Notes under the pieces: model-generated | The model's input: only the letters and a program-made list of their open reading frames with translations | What the model was told of the DNA's origin: nothing | The model's database searches: none | NCBI GenBank assembly: GCA_009781495.1 | Contig: WQYA01000004.1 | Span: forward strand, 23,713-87,712 | DNA from: Cystobacterineae bacterium | GTDB lineage: Bacteria > Myxococcota > Myxococcia > Myxococcales > Myxococcaceae | Reading direction: 5' to 3' | DNA: 64,000 nt | Part shown: positions 34,472-43,371 of the stretch, one piece after another | Layout: each line of letters opens with the position of its first letter | How positions within the stretch are numbered: position 1 is the first letter of the stretch | Translations under genes and position numbers: made by a program

Positions 34472-36192
34472 ATGCCTCCTCCACGCTGCTGAATTATGTC
34501 GTCTTCCTCCCCATGGCTTTCGCTTTGCTCCTCCTCCTCCTCCCGGGCAACGAGAAGGGACAAATACGCTTCGCCACCCTCTTGGGTATGCTGGTTAACC
34601 TCGTTACCGGTATTTGGGCCTTTGCTGCTTTCAAGCCTGGAGGCCCTGAGTTCCAACTGGAATACCGCTTGTCCTGGCTGTCGGATTTGGGAATCAGCTA
34701 TCACCTCGGCGTGGACGGCTTGGCTGTCGCGCTCGTCTTGCTGACGGCTGTGCTGGGACCCTTGGTGGTGTTGTCTTCGTGGCGCTTTGTCGAGGAGCGC
34801 GTCAAAGAGTTCCACGTTTGTTTGCTCATCCTCCAAACGGCGATGATGGGGGCCCTGTGTTCTCTGGACGTCATGTTGTTCTATATCTTCTTCGAGGCCA
34901 TGCTCATCCCCATGTATTTCCTCATTGGGGTGTTCGGCTCCGAGGAGCGTCAAAAGGCCGCCCTTAAATTCTTCCTTTATACCCTTGTGGGCTCCCTGCT
35001 CATGCTGCTCGCCTTGCTGTGGGTCTTCTTCTTGTCGGGCCCCGAAGGCACACGCAGCTTTGACTATGCCGCCCTCTATAACAGCCTCATGGATGCCAAC
35101 CGCGAGGTCAGCCTCTGCATGCAAAACAACGCGCATTGCTCCAACCTCTCCGCCACCGCCGCTGCCTTGCTCCAATGGGGGCCGTGGATGTTTGGGGCCT
35201 TCGCTTTGGCCTTCGCTATTAAAGTCCCCATGTTTCCTGTGCACACCTGGTTGCCGGACGCCCACGTGCAAGCGCCGGTTGCAGGTTCCATGGTGTTGGC
35301 AGGCGTCCTGCTCAAAATGGGGACTTTCGGTTTCTGGCGCTATGCCATGCCCCTGTTTCCAGCACAGGCCTGGGCCTATCAAAATGTCCTCGTCGCCTTG
35401 TCGCTCATCGGCATCGTCTATGGCGCGCTCATGTGCTTGGCACAAAAAGACATCAAAAAACTCATCGCCTATAGCTCCGTCTCGCACATGGGCTTTTGCA
35501 TGCTGGGCATGCTGACTTTCCAAGCAGAAGGCACCATGGGCGCGGCCTATCAAATGCTCAACCACGGCGTTTCTACGGGTGCGCTCTTCTTGCTGTTCGG
35601 CATGCTCTATGAGCGTCGCCACCTGCGTAACATGGCAGACTATGGTGGTATCGCTAAGGCTATGCCTATCTTTACGGTTTTCTTTATCATCATTACCTTC
35701 TCCTCCATTGCGGTACCCGGCACCAACGGGTTTGTGGGCGAGTTTCTGGTGCTGTTGGGCACCTTCAAAAGCAACTTGCCGATGTGGGCAGGCATTCTCG
35801 CAACCACGGGCGTTATTTTCGGTGCGGCCTATATGTTGTGGGTGGTGCAGCGCGTCTTCTTTGGCCCTGTGACACAACAAGCCAACGCAAGTTTGAAAGA
35901 CATCAACTTCCGCGAGTTTGTCACTGCGCTGCCCCTCGTGCTTCTCGTCTTCTTCATGGGACTCAGGCCCCAACCCATTTTGGAAGTGCTTTCTCCTTCT
36001 GTGGAGCGCTATGTGGCGCGGGTACACCAAGCAAGGCCTAACCCTGAAGCTAAAACCCTCTCCCCCCAAAGGGAAAAGGAAGCTCTTTGGATGCATGTCA
36101 GTGCCTTGCCCCCCCCCCAGCCACTACACGTACAACAAGTGGATGATTCTCAACCCCTTCTTGCCAACAACCAACCAGGAGAGCGGCCATGA
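34468..36192 (+). CDS. nuoM: NADH-quinone oxidoreductase subunit M
   Basis: A 574-residue antiporter-like subunit. Motifs: YHLGVDGLAVALVLLTAVLG, FFEAMLIPMYFLIGVFG (membrane Glu), FPVHTWLPDAHVQAPVAGSM, AYSSVSHMGFCMLG. GTG 34468 overlaps the nuoL TGA (GTGA); an upstream frame extension lies inside nuoL and is rejected. Unusual points are a loop with two Cys (LCMQNNAHCSN, about 222-232) and a hydrophilic C-terminal extension of ~60 residues after the last helix, beyond the usual ~510 length. Confidence 0.94.
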   Translation: MNASSTLLNYVVFLPMAFALLLLLLPGNEKGQIRFATLLGMLVNLVTGIWAFAAFKPGGPEFQLEYRLSWLSDLGISYHLGVDGLAVALVLLTAVLGPLVVLSSWRFVEERVKEFHVCLLILQTAMMGALCSLDVMLFYIFFEAMLIPMYFLIGVFGSEERQKAALKFFLYTLVGSLLMLLALLWVFFLSGPEGTRSFDYAALYNSLMDANREVSLCMQNNAHCSNLSATAAALLQWGPWMFGAFALAFAIKVPMFPVHTWLPDAHVQAPVAGSMVLAGVLLKMGTFGFWRYAMPLFPAQAWAYQNVLVALSLIGIVYGALMCLAQKDIKKLIAYSSVSHMGFCMLGMLTFQAEGTMGAAYQMLNHGVSTGALFLLFGMLYERRHLRNMADYGGIAKAMPIFTVFFIIITFSSIAVPGTNGFVGEFLVLLGTFKSNLPMWAGILATTGVIFGAAYMLWVVQRVFFGPVTQQANASLKDINFREFVTALPLVLLVFFMGLRPQPILEVLSPSVERYVARVHQARPNPEAKTLSPQREKEALWMHVSALPPPQPLHVQQVDDSQPLLANNQPGERP

Positions 36193-37787
36193 GTGCTTTT
36201 CCCAGCCTGGCTTTCTCCTCCATGCTTTTGCCCGCCATGCCAGCTTCCACTGTCTCTCCTCCAAGCTTTGTCCAGACTCTGTTGCCTGCGGCCATCCTTG
36301 CTGTCACAGCCATGTTGCTGATGTTGACAGAAGCTTTTTCGGTTTCAAAGTCACGCAGCTATCAGGCCATTCTTGCAGCCGGGGCATCGGCGGTTGCAGG
36401 CTTTCTGGCTTTCCAAAACACCCAGCTTCCCGCTGGATTTATTCTGAATGACCGCGGTGTCGCAGACGGTTTTTCAAGTTGGATAACCCTCATTGCCTGC
36501 CTCGCTGCAGGCATGTCTTCGCTGCTGGCTTTGGGTTTTTTCCGCCAACGCAATGCGGAGCGTGGCGAATTTTATGCCTTGCTGTTGTTTGCCGCTGCAG
36601 GCATGAGCCTTCTGGCCGTTTCCAATGAGTTGATTACCCTCTTCGTTAACCTAGAGCTTATGTCGGTAGCCACTTATGCCCTGGCAGCTTTCTGGCGACG
36701 CGGCAACCGCTCCGTGGAATCCGCTTTCAAATATTTTATTTTGGGCGCCTTCGCCTCGGCCATTCTCATTTATGGCGTCGCCCTTCTCTATGGGGCTACG
36801 GGTACTACCCAACTGAACCTATTGCATACCGCTTTGCCCAATGCCCTTAAAACCACCCCATGGCTTAGTTGGCCTGGACTCATTCTGGTGCTGACAGGGC
36901 TTTCTTTCAAAATTGCAGCGGTGCCTTTGCACATGTGGACGCCGGATGTTTATGAAGGCGCACCTACGCCTGTTACGGCACTCATGGGCGCTGGGATTAA
37001 GGCAGCGGCTTTCGTGGCTTTGGTCCGCGTCGTTCTCCATGTGGGCGACAGCTCCGCCGTGCTTTTGCACATTCTGTCTTTCCTGGCCGCCATTACCATG
37101 GTGGTCGGCAACCTCATGGCCATTGCACAACGCAACGTCAAACGCATGCTCGCCTATTCTTCTATTGCGCACGCAGGCTATATCCTCATCGGCGTTGCGG
37201 CCCTGTTCACCACAAGCCATTGGGGCAATGACGTCGGCGTGCTCAGTGTCACAAAGGTTGCTACCCCAACCATCGAAACGCTGCGTCCCGCAGCTTTGCA
37301 AGGCATTCTCTTCTATCTGCTCTCTTATGCCATTACTGTTGTTGGGGCTTTCGGAGTCCTCGCCGCCATAGAGAAACGCGAAGACGATGGCGCAGCCGAT
37401 GCTTGGGATTTGAACAGACTTTCTGGGCTTGCAACGCGACGTCCGGGGTGGGCCTTGGCAATGGCCTTGTTCATGTTCTCCATGGGAGGCATCCCATCCA
37501 CCATTGGCTTCTTGGGAAAACTCTATTTGTTTAAGGTCGGCATCAGCGCAGGCCTCATCGGCTTGTCTGTTTTGGGTGTCTTAGCCAGTGCAGCAGGCAT
37601 GTATTATTATTTGCGCGTCATAGTTTATATGTACATGAAACCCTCCCCTGAAACAGAAATAGGCCTACGCCACTGGTCCACCGAGTTTGTCCTGGCTGTC
37701 TCTGCTGTGGCCGTCATTCTGCTGGGCCTCCTCCCAGGCCCATTGCTGGACTGGTTGAGCCAGGCAGCTTTGTTTATCCCCAACTAA
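36189..37787 (+). CDS. nuoN: NADH-quinone oxidoreductase subunit N
   Basis: A 532-residue antiporter-like subunit. Motifs: NLELMSVATYALAAFWR (membrane Glu), GLSFKIAAVPLHMWTPDVYE, GAPTPVTALMGAGIKAAAFV, MLAYSSIAHAGYILIG. The ATG at 36189 overlaps the nuoM stop. It is the last gene of the operon; the next likely terminator is at 38098-38119, about 310 bases on. Confidence 0.95.
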   Translation: MSAFPSLAFSSMLLPAMPASTVSPPSFVQTLLPAAILAVTAMLLMLTEAFSVSKSRSYQAILAAGASAVAGFLAFQNTQLPAGFILNDRGVADGFSSWITLIACLAAGMSSLLALGFFRQRNAERGEFYALLLFAAAGMSLLAVSNELITLFVNLELMSVATYALAAFWRRGNRSVESAFKYFILGAFASAILIYGVALLYGATGTTQLNLLHTALPNALKTTPWLSWPGLILVLTGLSFKIAAVPLHMWTPDVYEGAPTPVTALMGAGIKAAAFVALVRVVLHVGDSSAVLLHILSFLAAITMVVGNLMAIAQRNVKRMLAYSSIAHAGYILIGVAALFTTSHWGNDVGVLSVTKVATPTIETLRPAALQGILFYLLSYAITVVGAFGVLAAIEKREDDGAADAWDLNRLSGLATRRPGWALAMALFMFSMGGIPSTIGFLGKLYLFKVGISAGLIGLSVLGVLASAAGMYYYLRVIVYMYMKPSPETEIGLRHWSTEFVLAVSAVAVILLGLLPGPLLDWLSQAALFIPN

Positions 37788-38289
37788 AAAACCAAGCCGG
37801 TGTCCCCCCCTTTGGAAGGATTGAAACCCCAGACTCCCCCCCTGCATTGCGGTTGGAGCCGGCGTGCTTAAGCATGCTTGTGTTGCAGGCAGCAGAGCCC
37901 AACCCGTGGAGCATTTCGCAAGTGTCTCCAAAATGAGTGGCGCCCATTCTATGCGGGAAAAAAGAAGGCGGCCCGATGCGTAGCACCAGGCCGCGGATAC
38001 GTCTGAAATGCAGCGAGACTGCTGAAATGGTGGGGGGAAACCAGTTCAGCTCGAATGCACTGCTGATCCCTACATGAAGCATATTATGCTCCATGTCAAG
38101 CCGAAACGAATCGGCTTTTAAAAAAACAACTAAGCATTCATTTTTTATGCGTATTTTTATGCACATTTTTTGTGCAACCCGCACATTGCACCTAGGCTCT
38201 TCCCTTCTCAGGAGCTGACTTTTGAAGGCCAAAGCCCCCTTTGGTTTCCAAGGGCTTCCTTGGGGCCGTCACTTGGGGAGTGGGGGTTT
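37788..38289. other. Intergenic region between nuoN and the OPT transporter gene
   Basis: No gene is supported; a leftward frame here shows no coding signature. The stretch contains C-runs just after nuoN, a GCATGCTTAAGCATGC-like palindrome region near 37868, and a terminator-like hairpin at 38098-38119. The last ~60 bases contain the ribosome-binding site used for the transporter gene. Confidence 0.45.
38098..38119. terminator. Probable terminator between nuoN and the transporter gene
   Basis: AAGCCGA (38098-38104) and TCGGCTTTT (38111-38119) form a 7-bp stem with a 6-base loop, then T and A runs. It could work on either strand. Confidence 0.5.
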
Positions 38290-40077
38290 ATGTTGCGCGC
38301 AGCTTTGGGCGTTTGCGGCTATACAAACGCCATGGCCGCTTCTCCTTCTGAATTCAACCTGCGCAGCATGGCTGTTGGCCTTCTCGTCGCAGCGCTCATC
38401 GGTTGCGCCTATCCCTATATTGTTTTGAGAATCGGCTTTGGCCCTACCATTTCTGTCGTCAGCGCTTTTTTGGCTTTCCTCTTTTTGCAGGGCATTGGCC
38501 TCGTTACCGGGAAAGCCAGCAATTGCCGAGAATATAATTTGGTGCAAACCGCCGGCACAGCCTCTGCACAATCCGCCTTCATGTGCGTGGTATGGGCGGC
38601 TTTTGACTTGCTCAACTCAAAACCCGAGTTGGGCTTTCATCTTTCTCCAACGCCTCTGCAAGTTTTCATTTGGATGACTTTGGCCGGCATGCTGGGCGTG
38701 CTGCTTGCAGTGCCTTTGAGAAAACATTTTATTGACGAGGAAAACCTGCCTTTCCCGGATGGAATCGCCGCAGGGGAAACCCTCAAAATATTGGACGAGG
38801 ACAGCCTGCAAGCCAAAAGCAAGCTGCGCATGCTTGGCGTTGGAGGAGGTATCGGAATTCTCTCAACATGGTTTCGCGACGGCAAACCCGCGTGGATTCC
38901 TGAAACACTGTTTTTTGGAAGCGCCCTAAAATCCCTCAACGTCGGTTTCGCCTTCAGTTCCCTCTCCTTCGGCTCCGGCCTCATTATCGGCATGCGCGTC
39001 GCAGCCGCCATGGGCATAGGCGCCCTGCTGGGTTGGTTTGTGTTGCCTTTTGTCCTGCTTCGTCAAGGGTGGATTGCATCCGCTACTTTTGCCGAAACCC
39101 TCAAATGGACCATGTGGCCGGCCACAGGACTTATGGTATCCGGCGGAATCACCACTCTGTTGTTGCATGCCCCCAAACTTGCCAAAACTTTCAGAGAGCT
39201 TTATCGCGCACCTCTTTCTGTACGCAATGAGGTTCCACTCCTATGGGTTTTCGTCGGCTCCCTGGGGCTGGCCAGCGCTTTGGCTGTGGCCCAGCATTTC
39301 TTCTTCGGCATAGCCTTTTGGGAGTCTGCCTTGGCCATAGGTGTTTCTGTCTTGCTCATGTTGGTGGGGACTCGCGTCTTGGGCGAAACCAACTGGGCGC
39401 CCATTTCTGTCATGGCCAACCTTGTCCAGGCGCTTTTCGCGTTCTTCTCACCCCATTCCATCGCCACCAACATGGTGGCCTCCGGCATGTCAGGCAGTAT
39501 TGCCGGCGGCGGCGAGCACCTGATGCAGGACTACCGTGCGGGGAAAATTGTGGGCGCTAACAACCGCTCGCTGACATTCATGCAACTTTTGGCAACACCT
39601 GTGGGCGCTTTGGCCATCTCCATCGTCTACCCCCTGCTCAAAGCCCAATACGGCATTGGGCCCAACCAATTTGGGCTTGCACCCGAGTTGCTTCCTTCCT
39701 CCACAACGGGCCTCACTTCCCCCATCAGCGTCAAATGGGCCGGCTTTGCTGAGTTGCTGTCGGGCGGCATTCAACACCTCCCCCCCTATGCCCTACACGC
39801 CCTCTTCATAGGGGCCCTGCTGGGCCTATTGCTAAGCCTCCTCCAAAAATATGCCTCCGCCAATACCCCCTCCGCGACAAGCTTGGCCTTGGGCTTCCTC
39901 ATTCCGGCCCAATACATATTGCCCATGCTATTGGGCGGGGCCTGCCAATATGTATGGAAACGACAATCCCCCCGACAAGAAGCCGCGCTTTGTGTGCCGC
40001 TTGCGTCCGGGCTCATTGTGGGAGAGGCTTTGCTTGCACTTGCTATCCCCCTGTTACACCTTATCAACCTATTTTAG
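38290..40077 (+). CDS. OPT-family oligopeptide/metal transporter
   Basis: A 595-residue inner-membrane protein with about 14-16 hydrophobic segments. OPT/YSL-like features: GKASNCREYNLVQTAGTASA near the N-terminus, ENLPFPDGIAAGETLKILD, VMANLVQALFAFFSPHSIAT, and SGSIAGGGEHLMQDYRAGKI. The bacterial members import oligopeptides or metal chelates. ATG 38290 lies four bases after GGGGG; an internal ATG at 38332 (MAASPSEFNLRSM) is an equally good alternative. It appears monocistronic, followed by a weak hairpin. Confidence 0.85.
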   Translation: MLRAALGVCGYTNAMAASPSEFNLRSMAVGLLVAALIGCAYPYIVLRIGFGPTISVVSAFLAFLFLQGIGLVTGKASNCREYNLVQTAGTASAQSAFMCVVWAAFDLLNSKPELGFHLSPTPLQVFIWMTLAGMLGVLLAVPLRKHFIDEENLPFPDGIAAGETLKILDEDSLQAKSKLRMLGVGGGIGILSTWFRDGKPAWIPETLFFGSALKSLNVGFAFSSLSFGSGLIIGMRVAAAMGIGALLGWFVLPFVLLRQGWIASATFAETLKWTMWPATGLMVSGGITTLLLHAPKLAKTFRELYRAPLSVRNEVPLLWVFVGSLGLASALAVAQHFFFGIAFWESALAIGVSVLLMLVGTRVLGETNWAPISVMANLVQALFAFFSPHSIATNMVASGMSGSIAGGGEHLMQDYRAGKIVGANNRSLTFMQLLATPVGALAISIVYPLLKAQYGIGPNQFGLAPELLPSSTTGLTSPISVKWAGFAELLSGGIQHLPPYALHALFIGALLGLLLSLLQKYASANTPSATSLALGFLIPAQYILPMLLGGACQYVWKRQSPRQEAALCVPLASGLIVGEALLALAIPLLHLINLF

Positions 40078-40097
40078 CTAAACTGTTCTAGGCAAAA

Positions 40098-40134
40098 AAT
40101 ACCCTTTGCGTCTAACCTAGAGGCCAGGGGTATT
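40098..40134. terminator. Weak terminator after the OPT gene
   Basis: AATACCC (40098-40104) pairs with GGGTATT (40128-40134), preceded by A6 and followed by CTGTTT. The 23-base loop contains a small TCTAACCTAGA palindrome. Bidirectional use is possible. Confidence 0.35.
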
Positions 40135-40178
40135 CTGTTTAACAAGACACGTTATGCTCGTTTCTCATGAGGATTGAC

Positions 40179-41405
40179 ATGAAAACTCACTTTTTTAGTT
40201 GGGCCGGAGTGTTGGTTGCAGCGTCAATGGTTTTGTCCTTGGGGTGCGCCTCTCAAAAAGCAGCAAAAAGCGCACCTGCTGTCTCTCAACAGAAGGTTGA
40301 AAACCTCGTGCACTTTGACGTGGCTTCTTGCCAAAAACCTTCGGGTATGGTCTCTGGAATCACCAACGAAGAAATTATTTTGGGGGGAATGCTCTCTGTT
40401 CAGCCGGCCATTCTTGAGTGTTTTGTTCCCCCTCAAAATCGACAAGACAATCAAAACATCCAGGTGAAACTCGCCGCGTCCGTCGGCAGCCAAACCACGC
40501 TTTATAAAGTTGAAGGAGAAAATCTCAGCCCTTCAGGTATCTCCTGCATTGAATCCGCCCTCGCCTCCTTGCAGTTTCAGTTGCTCCCTTCAGAAGAAAC
40601 CAAGCCATCCGCCAGCATTGCCATCAATTATCCTGCCAATTCCCCACAAGTTGTTTTCGGCATCAGCGAGGCTTCGGACGCCGTTGGACATGTGCGTTTG
40701 GCCATAGGCCAAGCTTGTCATTGTTTTGCTCCCATGGAAAATATGGGCATTGCCGAAATATCCATGGCACTAACTGTGGCCCCCAAGCGGCCTGCCAAAA
40801 TTTCTCTCTCAAGCAACAACCCCAGCATTCAGGAAATGGCTGCCTGCCTCACCGAGGAAATTTCAAAACTGCAACTTCAAGCTTCGCGCGGCGAATTGGT
40901 GTTGGAGCGCGTTCCTCTGCAATTTATCAACTCTAAGGCAAAAGACTTCCCCATTGAAGCCAAGCCTGAGTTGTTGTTTCTGCATGCAGACGGCTTGCGC
41001 ACGCAAAACGCTTCCTTGCTTGCTTTGCGTTCAGGAGAAAAAACTCAGGCCAGTGCAATCTATCATCAACTGGCTTCTAAATATAAAGCACGCCCCAATT
41101 CTGTCTCTGTGCGCGACTTAAACACAAGCTGTGAAAACCTCGTCAAAGCCGATGAAGCATGGGTCGCCGCCATAGAAGCACAATTCGAGTTGGACAAACG
41201 TGTCGCAGACATTGCTGCACAGCTTCGCTCCGCGGATGCTCGTTGGGAAGCGGCAGCCAACGCGGCAAGCAACATTGTCCCTGAGTCTCGCACCGCCTTG
41301 GTTGAAGCCCAAAAAACCCTTAGCTCAGATAAAAATACCTGCTCCAAAAAAACATTGAGCACGCCACAGCCTTTGAAATCGAAACCTTCGAAACGTCGCC
41401 GTTAA
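40179..41405 (+). CDS. Lipoprotein, unknown function
   Basis: A 408-residue protein with a lipoprotein leader (MKTHFFSWAGVLVAASMVLS, then LGC). The mature part has two repeated halves with a Cys and a conserved ending (GISCIESALASLQFQL; EMAACLTEEISKLQLQ), reminiscent of the short C-terminal domains of myxobacterial energy-transducing lipoproteins, but no family is claimed. The C-terminal third is helical (ADEAWVAAIEAQFELDKRVA) and ends in a basic tail KSKPSKRRR. The ATG at 40179 is preceded by GAGG at 40169; an ATG at 40167 lacks a site. Convergent with the dipeptidase gene, three bases apart. Confidence 0.65.
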   Translation: MKTHFFSWAGVLVAASMVLSLGCASQKAAKSAPAVSQQKVENLVHFDVASCQKPSGMVSGITNEEIILGGMLSVQPAILECFVPPQNRQDNQNIQVKLAASVGSQTTLYKVEGENLSPSGISCIESALASLQFQLLPSEETKPSASIAINYPANSPQVVFGISEASDAVGHVRLAIGQACHCFAPMENMGIAEISMALTVAPKRPAKISLSSNNPSIQEMAACLTEEISKLQLQASRGELVLERVPLQFINSKAKDFPIEAKPELLFLHADGLRTQNASLLALRSGEKTQASAIYHQLASKYKARPNSVSVRDLNTSCENLVKADEAWVAAIEAQFELDKRVADIAAQLRSADARWEAAANAASNIVPESRTALVEAQKTLSSDKNTCSKKTLSTPQPLKSKPSKRRR

Positions 41406-41408
41406 ACG

Positions 41409-42029
41409 CTATGGCTCAAAAGCTTGCACCTTGGGCAAGGGTGCTTGGTCAAGCACTTTAAACTGCCGAGCATCCTTCGCTTCAAAATGCCACCACTCCT
41501 TCCGGTTGGCAATGAAACCCTCCGCCTCCATGGCTGCTTTCAGTTTGTCACGGTTTTGGGCGGCCGTCTTCGAAATGCCCAAGGTGGCGCCTTGACGCGC
41601 CCTGGGGCTAAATTCATCAAAAGGCGTCGGCATTTCAAGCTCAATACCTTGGGCGTCTGCCAGAGTTAAATCTACGGCCGCACCTCGGTTGTGGTGAGAG
41701 CCTGTTTGAGGGTTCGCTACAAAACCAGGCTTTGGAAAAAGTTTCCACATCTCTTTCTGTATGGCCAAAGGCCGGTAACAGTCCCAAAGCTTGAGCCTCA
41801 ACCCCTCCTTGGCCAGGCGCTCAGCAACACGAGACAAACGCTCAGCAACACTCCTGCGCAACAAACAACACGCCTCCGGAGGATAGAGGGCGCGGCCAAG
41901 AAAATTGTCTTCTCGTGCATAACGCAATTCTATGACAACATTGGGAATGTGTTTTGCCACATCTACCAAAGGCTCCGTGGCATAGCCCCACAAGGGAAAA
42001 CCCATCAGCAAAAAAAATGGCGTTCTCAA
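41409..42029 (-). CDS. D-alanyl-D-alanine dipeptidase (VanX/DdpX family)
   Basis: A 206-residue zinc metallopeptidase. A signal peptide-like start ([17 protein letters not shown]) suggests periplasmic location. The M15D signature is complete: Arg in WDCYRPL, zinc ligands in [14 protein letters not shown] (S-x-H-x6-D) and catalytic Glu plus His in EWWHFE. It hydrolyses D-Ala-D-Ala dipeptides released from the cell wall. No VanA/VanH partners are nearby, so a recycling role (as for DdpX) is likelier than vancomycin resistance. TTG start overlaps the queC stop (TTGA). Confidence 0.9.
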   Translation of the reverse strand: MRTPFFLLMGFPLWGYATEPLVDVAKHIPNVVIELRYAREDNFLGRALYPPEACCLLRRSVAERLSRVAERLAKEGLRLKLWDCYRPLAIQKEMWKLFPKPGFVANPQTGSHHNRGAAVDLTLADAQGIELEMPTPFDEFSPRARQGATLGISKTAAQNRDKLKAAMEAEGFIANRKEWWHFEAKDARQFKVLDQAPLPKVQAFEP

Positions 42030-42700
42030 TCCTTATACCTCGTTAAATCTGCTATCCCCGCCTGAAGAAAACCACGCCTCCTCAAACGGCAACTTTCACA
42101 TTCCCCACACGCAAACCCACGCATGGACGGCGCATAGCAACTGTGGGTCATAGAATAGTCCACCCCTAGCTCAACTCCCCTTTGGATAATTTGTGCTTTG
42201 GATAAACCCGCTAAGGGCGTGTGAATATGAAAGTGCGTGCCTTCAACCCCTGCCTTGGTGGCAAGTCCAGCAAGCGTTTCAAATGCCGATACAAACTCCG
42301 GCCTGCAGTCTGGATAGCCACTGTAGTCCACCGCGTTAATCCCTAAAAAAATATCCTGCGCCCCCTCTACCTCCGCAAACCCCAAAGCCAACGCTAGGAA
42401 AATGGTGTTGCGTGCAGGGACATAGGTGATGGGAATACGTTCATTGGGAGCCGGCTCTTCCATGGGCACGGGAAGTTCCGACGTCAACGCTGAGCCCCCT
42501 ATTTCTCGAAGAGAGCATTGCAAAATGCGCAAAGGTACCCCAAAAGAAGCTGAAATACGCTCGGCTGCCTTCAGCTCAATGGCATGTCTTTGTCCATAAT
42601 CAATGCTCAGACATAAAGGCGAAAACCCTTGCGCGCGCGCAATGGCCAAACAGGTGGTCGAGTCCAACCCCCCTGAGAAAAGAACAATGGCCTTCTTCAT
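42026..42700 (-). CDS. queC: 7-cyano-7-deazaguanine (preQ0) synthase
   Basis: A 224-residue ATP-dependent amide/nitrile synthase making preQ0 from 7-carboxy-7-deazaguanine, on the route to queuosine in tRNA or deazapurines in DNA. The P-loop is [12 protein letters not shown] at the N-terminus, family motifs are [11 protein letters not shown] and [12 protein letters not shown], and the zinc cysteines are in [23 protein letters not shown] 42700 overlaps the stop of the lipoprotein gene. No queD, queE or folE is present in the window, so the rest of the pathway must be elsewhere. Confidence 0.96.
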   Translation of the reverse strand: MKKAIVLFSGGLDSTTCLAIARAQGFSPLCLSIDYGQRHAIELKAAERISASFGVPLRILQCSLREIGGSALTSELPVPMEEPAPNERIPITYVPARNTIFLALALGFAEVEGAQDIFLGINAVDYSGYPDCRPEFVSAFETLAGLATKAGVEGTHFHIHTPLAGLSKAQIIQRGVELGVDYSMTHSCYAPSMRGFACGECESCRLRRRGFLQAGIADLTRYKD

Positions 42701-43371
42701 TCTTTCCGGATTCCTTCTAGGTAATAAACCACATCATCCTTATAGCAATTTTCCGGGCAGCCCTGTTCAGAAGGGGTCACTACCACATGAGCAAGCAAAG
42801 TTCCACACGCACGCACTGCGTCAAAACCACCTGGTATGGGACCAGGTGGAAAAACGTTTTCCCCATCAACCATAGGAATGCCTTCCCTCAAAACAATGCC
42901 GCACCTATTCGCTGTACTCAGCTCATTTGAAGCAGACTCAGCAGGAGATTCGTCTTCTTCAACAAGAATGCCTTCTCTCAAGGAAGGGCGTGGACATTGG
43001 CCATTGAGCAACTCGTTTTGTGTTTTGCTCAGCAATACCACATTCAGTGTTTCGACGACGTCTGTGTTGCAAGCTTCACAGTCAGATATAAAACTACGCT
43101 CAGCTATATAGACGGAAACCATATTTTGACCATCAAACTGAGCTGTACGGTGGATGCTTTGGTAGATGAAATAGCCATCCGAAAGGTTGCTCTCCAAACG
43201 AAAGCGCCCTTTAAACCCAAAACTGCTTTCATCGGCCATATCGGGCCTGCATTCGGCTTCAATCAAAGCGGTGGAGGCAGAAAAGTCAAACAAGCCCACT
43301 TCCACTTCTCCAGGCAATACGGTTGTGCACGCCAACCCCAAAAACAAGGCAAAACAGCACAGCAGCTTCAT
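42697..43371 (-). CDS. Small Cys-rich lipoprotein, unknown function
   Basis: A 224-residue protein. The leader [15 protein letters not shown] contains a good lipobox. The mature part has about nine Cys in pairs (DCEAC; CPENC), suggesting disulfides in the periplasm, and an acidic linker ([14 protein letters not shown]). The ATG at 43371 overlaps the TGA of the giant TPR gene (ATGA) and follows AAGAAG; an upstream in-frame ATG (43398) lies inside that gene. Its stop overlaps queC. No family recognised. Confidence 0.7.
   Translation of the reverse strand: MKLLCCFALFLGLACTTVLPGEVEVGLFDFSASTALIEAECRPDMADESSFGFKGRFRLESNLSDGYFIYQSIHRTAQFDGQNMVSVYIAERSFISDCEACNTDVVETLNVVLLSKTQNELLNGQCPRPSLREGILVEEDESPAESASNELSTANRCGIVLREGIPMVDGENVFPPGPIPGGFDAVRACGTLLAHVVVTPSEQGCPENCYKDDVVYYLEGIRKE

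Noticed and set aside
34456..36096. A 546-codon leftward open frame opposite nuoM
   Set aside because: It is the antisense shadow of a high-confidence gene; the product is His/Gln/Glu-rich with no domain, a by-product of codon bias.
41409..42029. VanX as evidence of vancomycin resistance
   Set aside because: No vanH, vanA or VanRS-type genes are nearby; the operon context fits wall recycling better.
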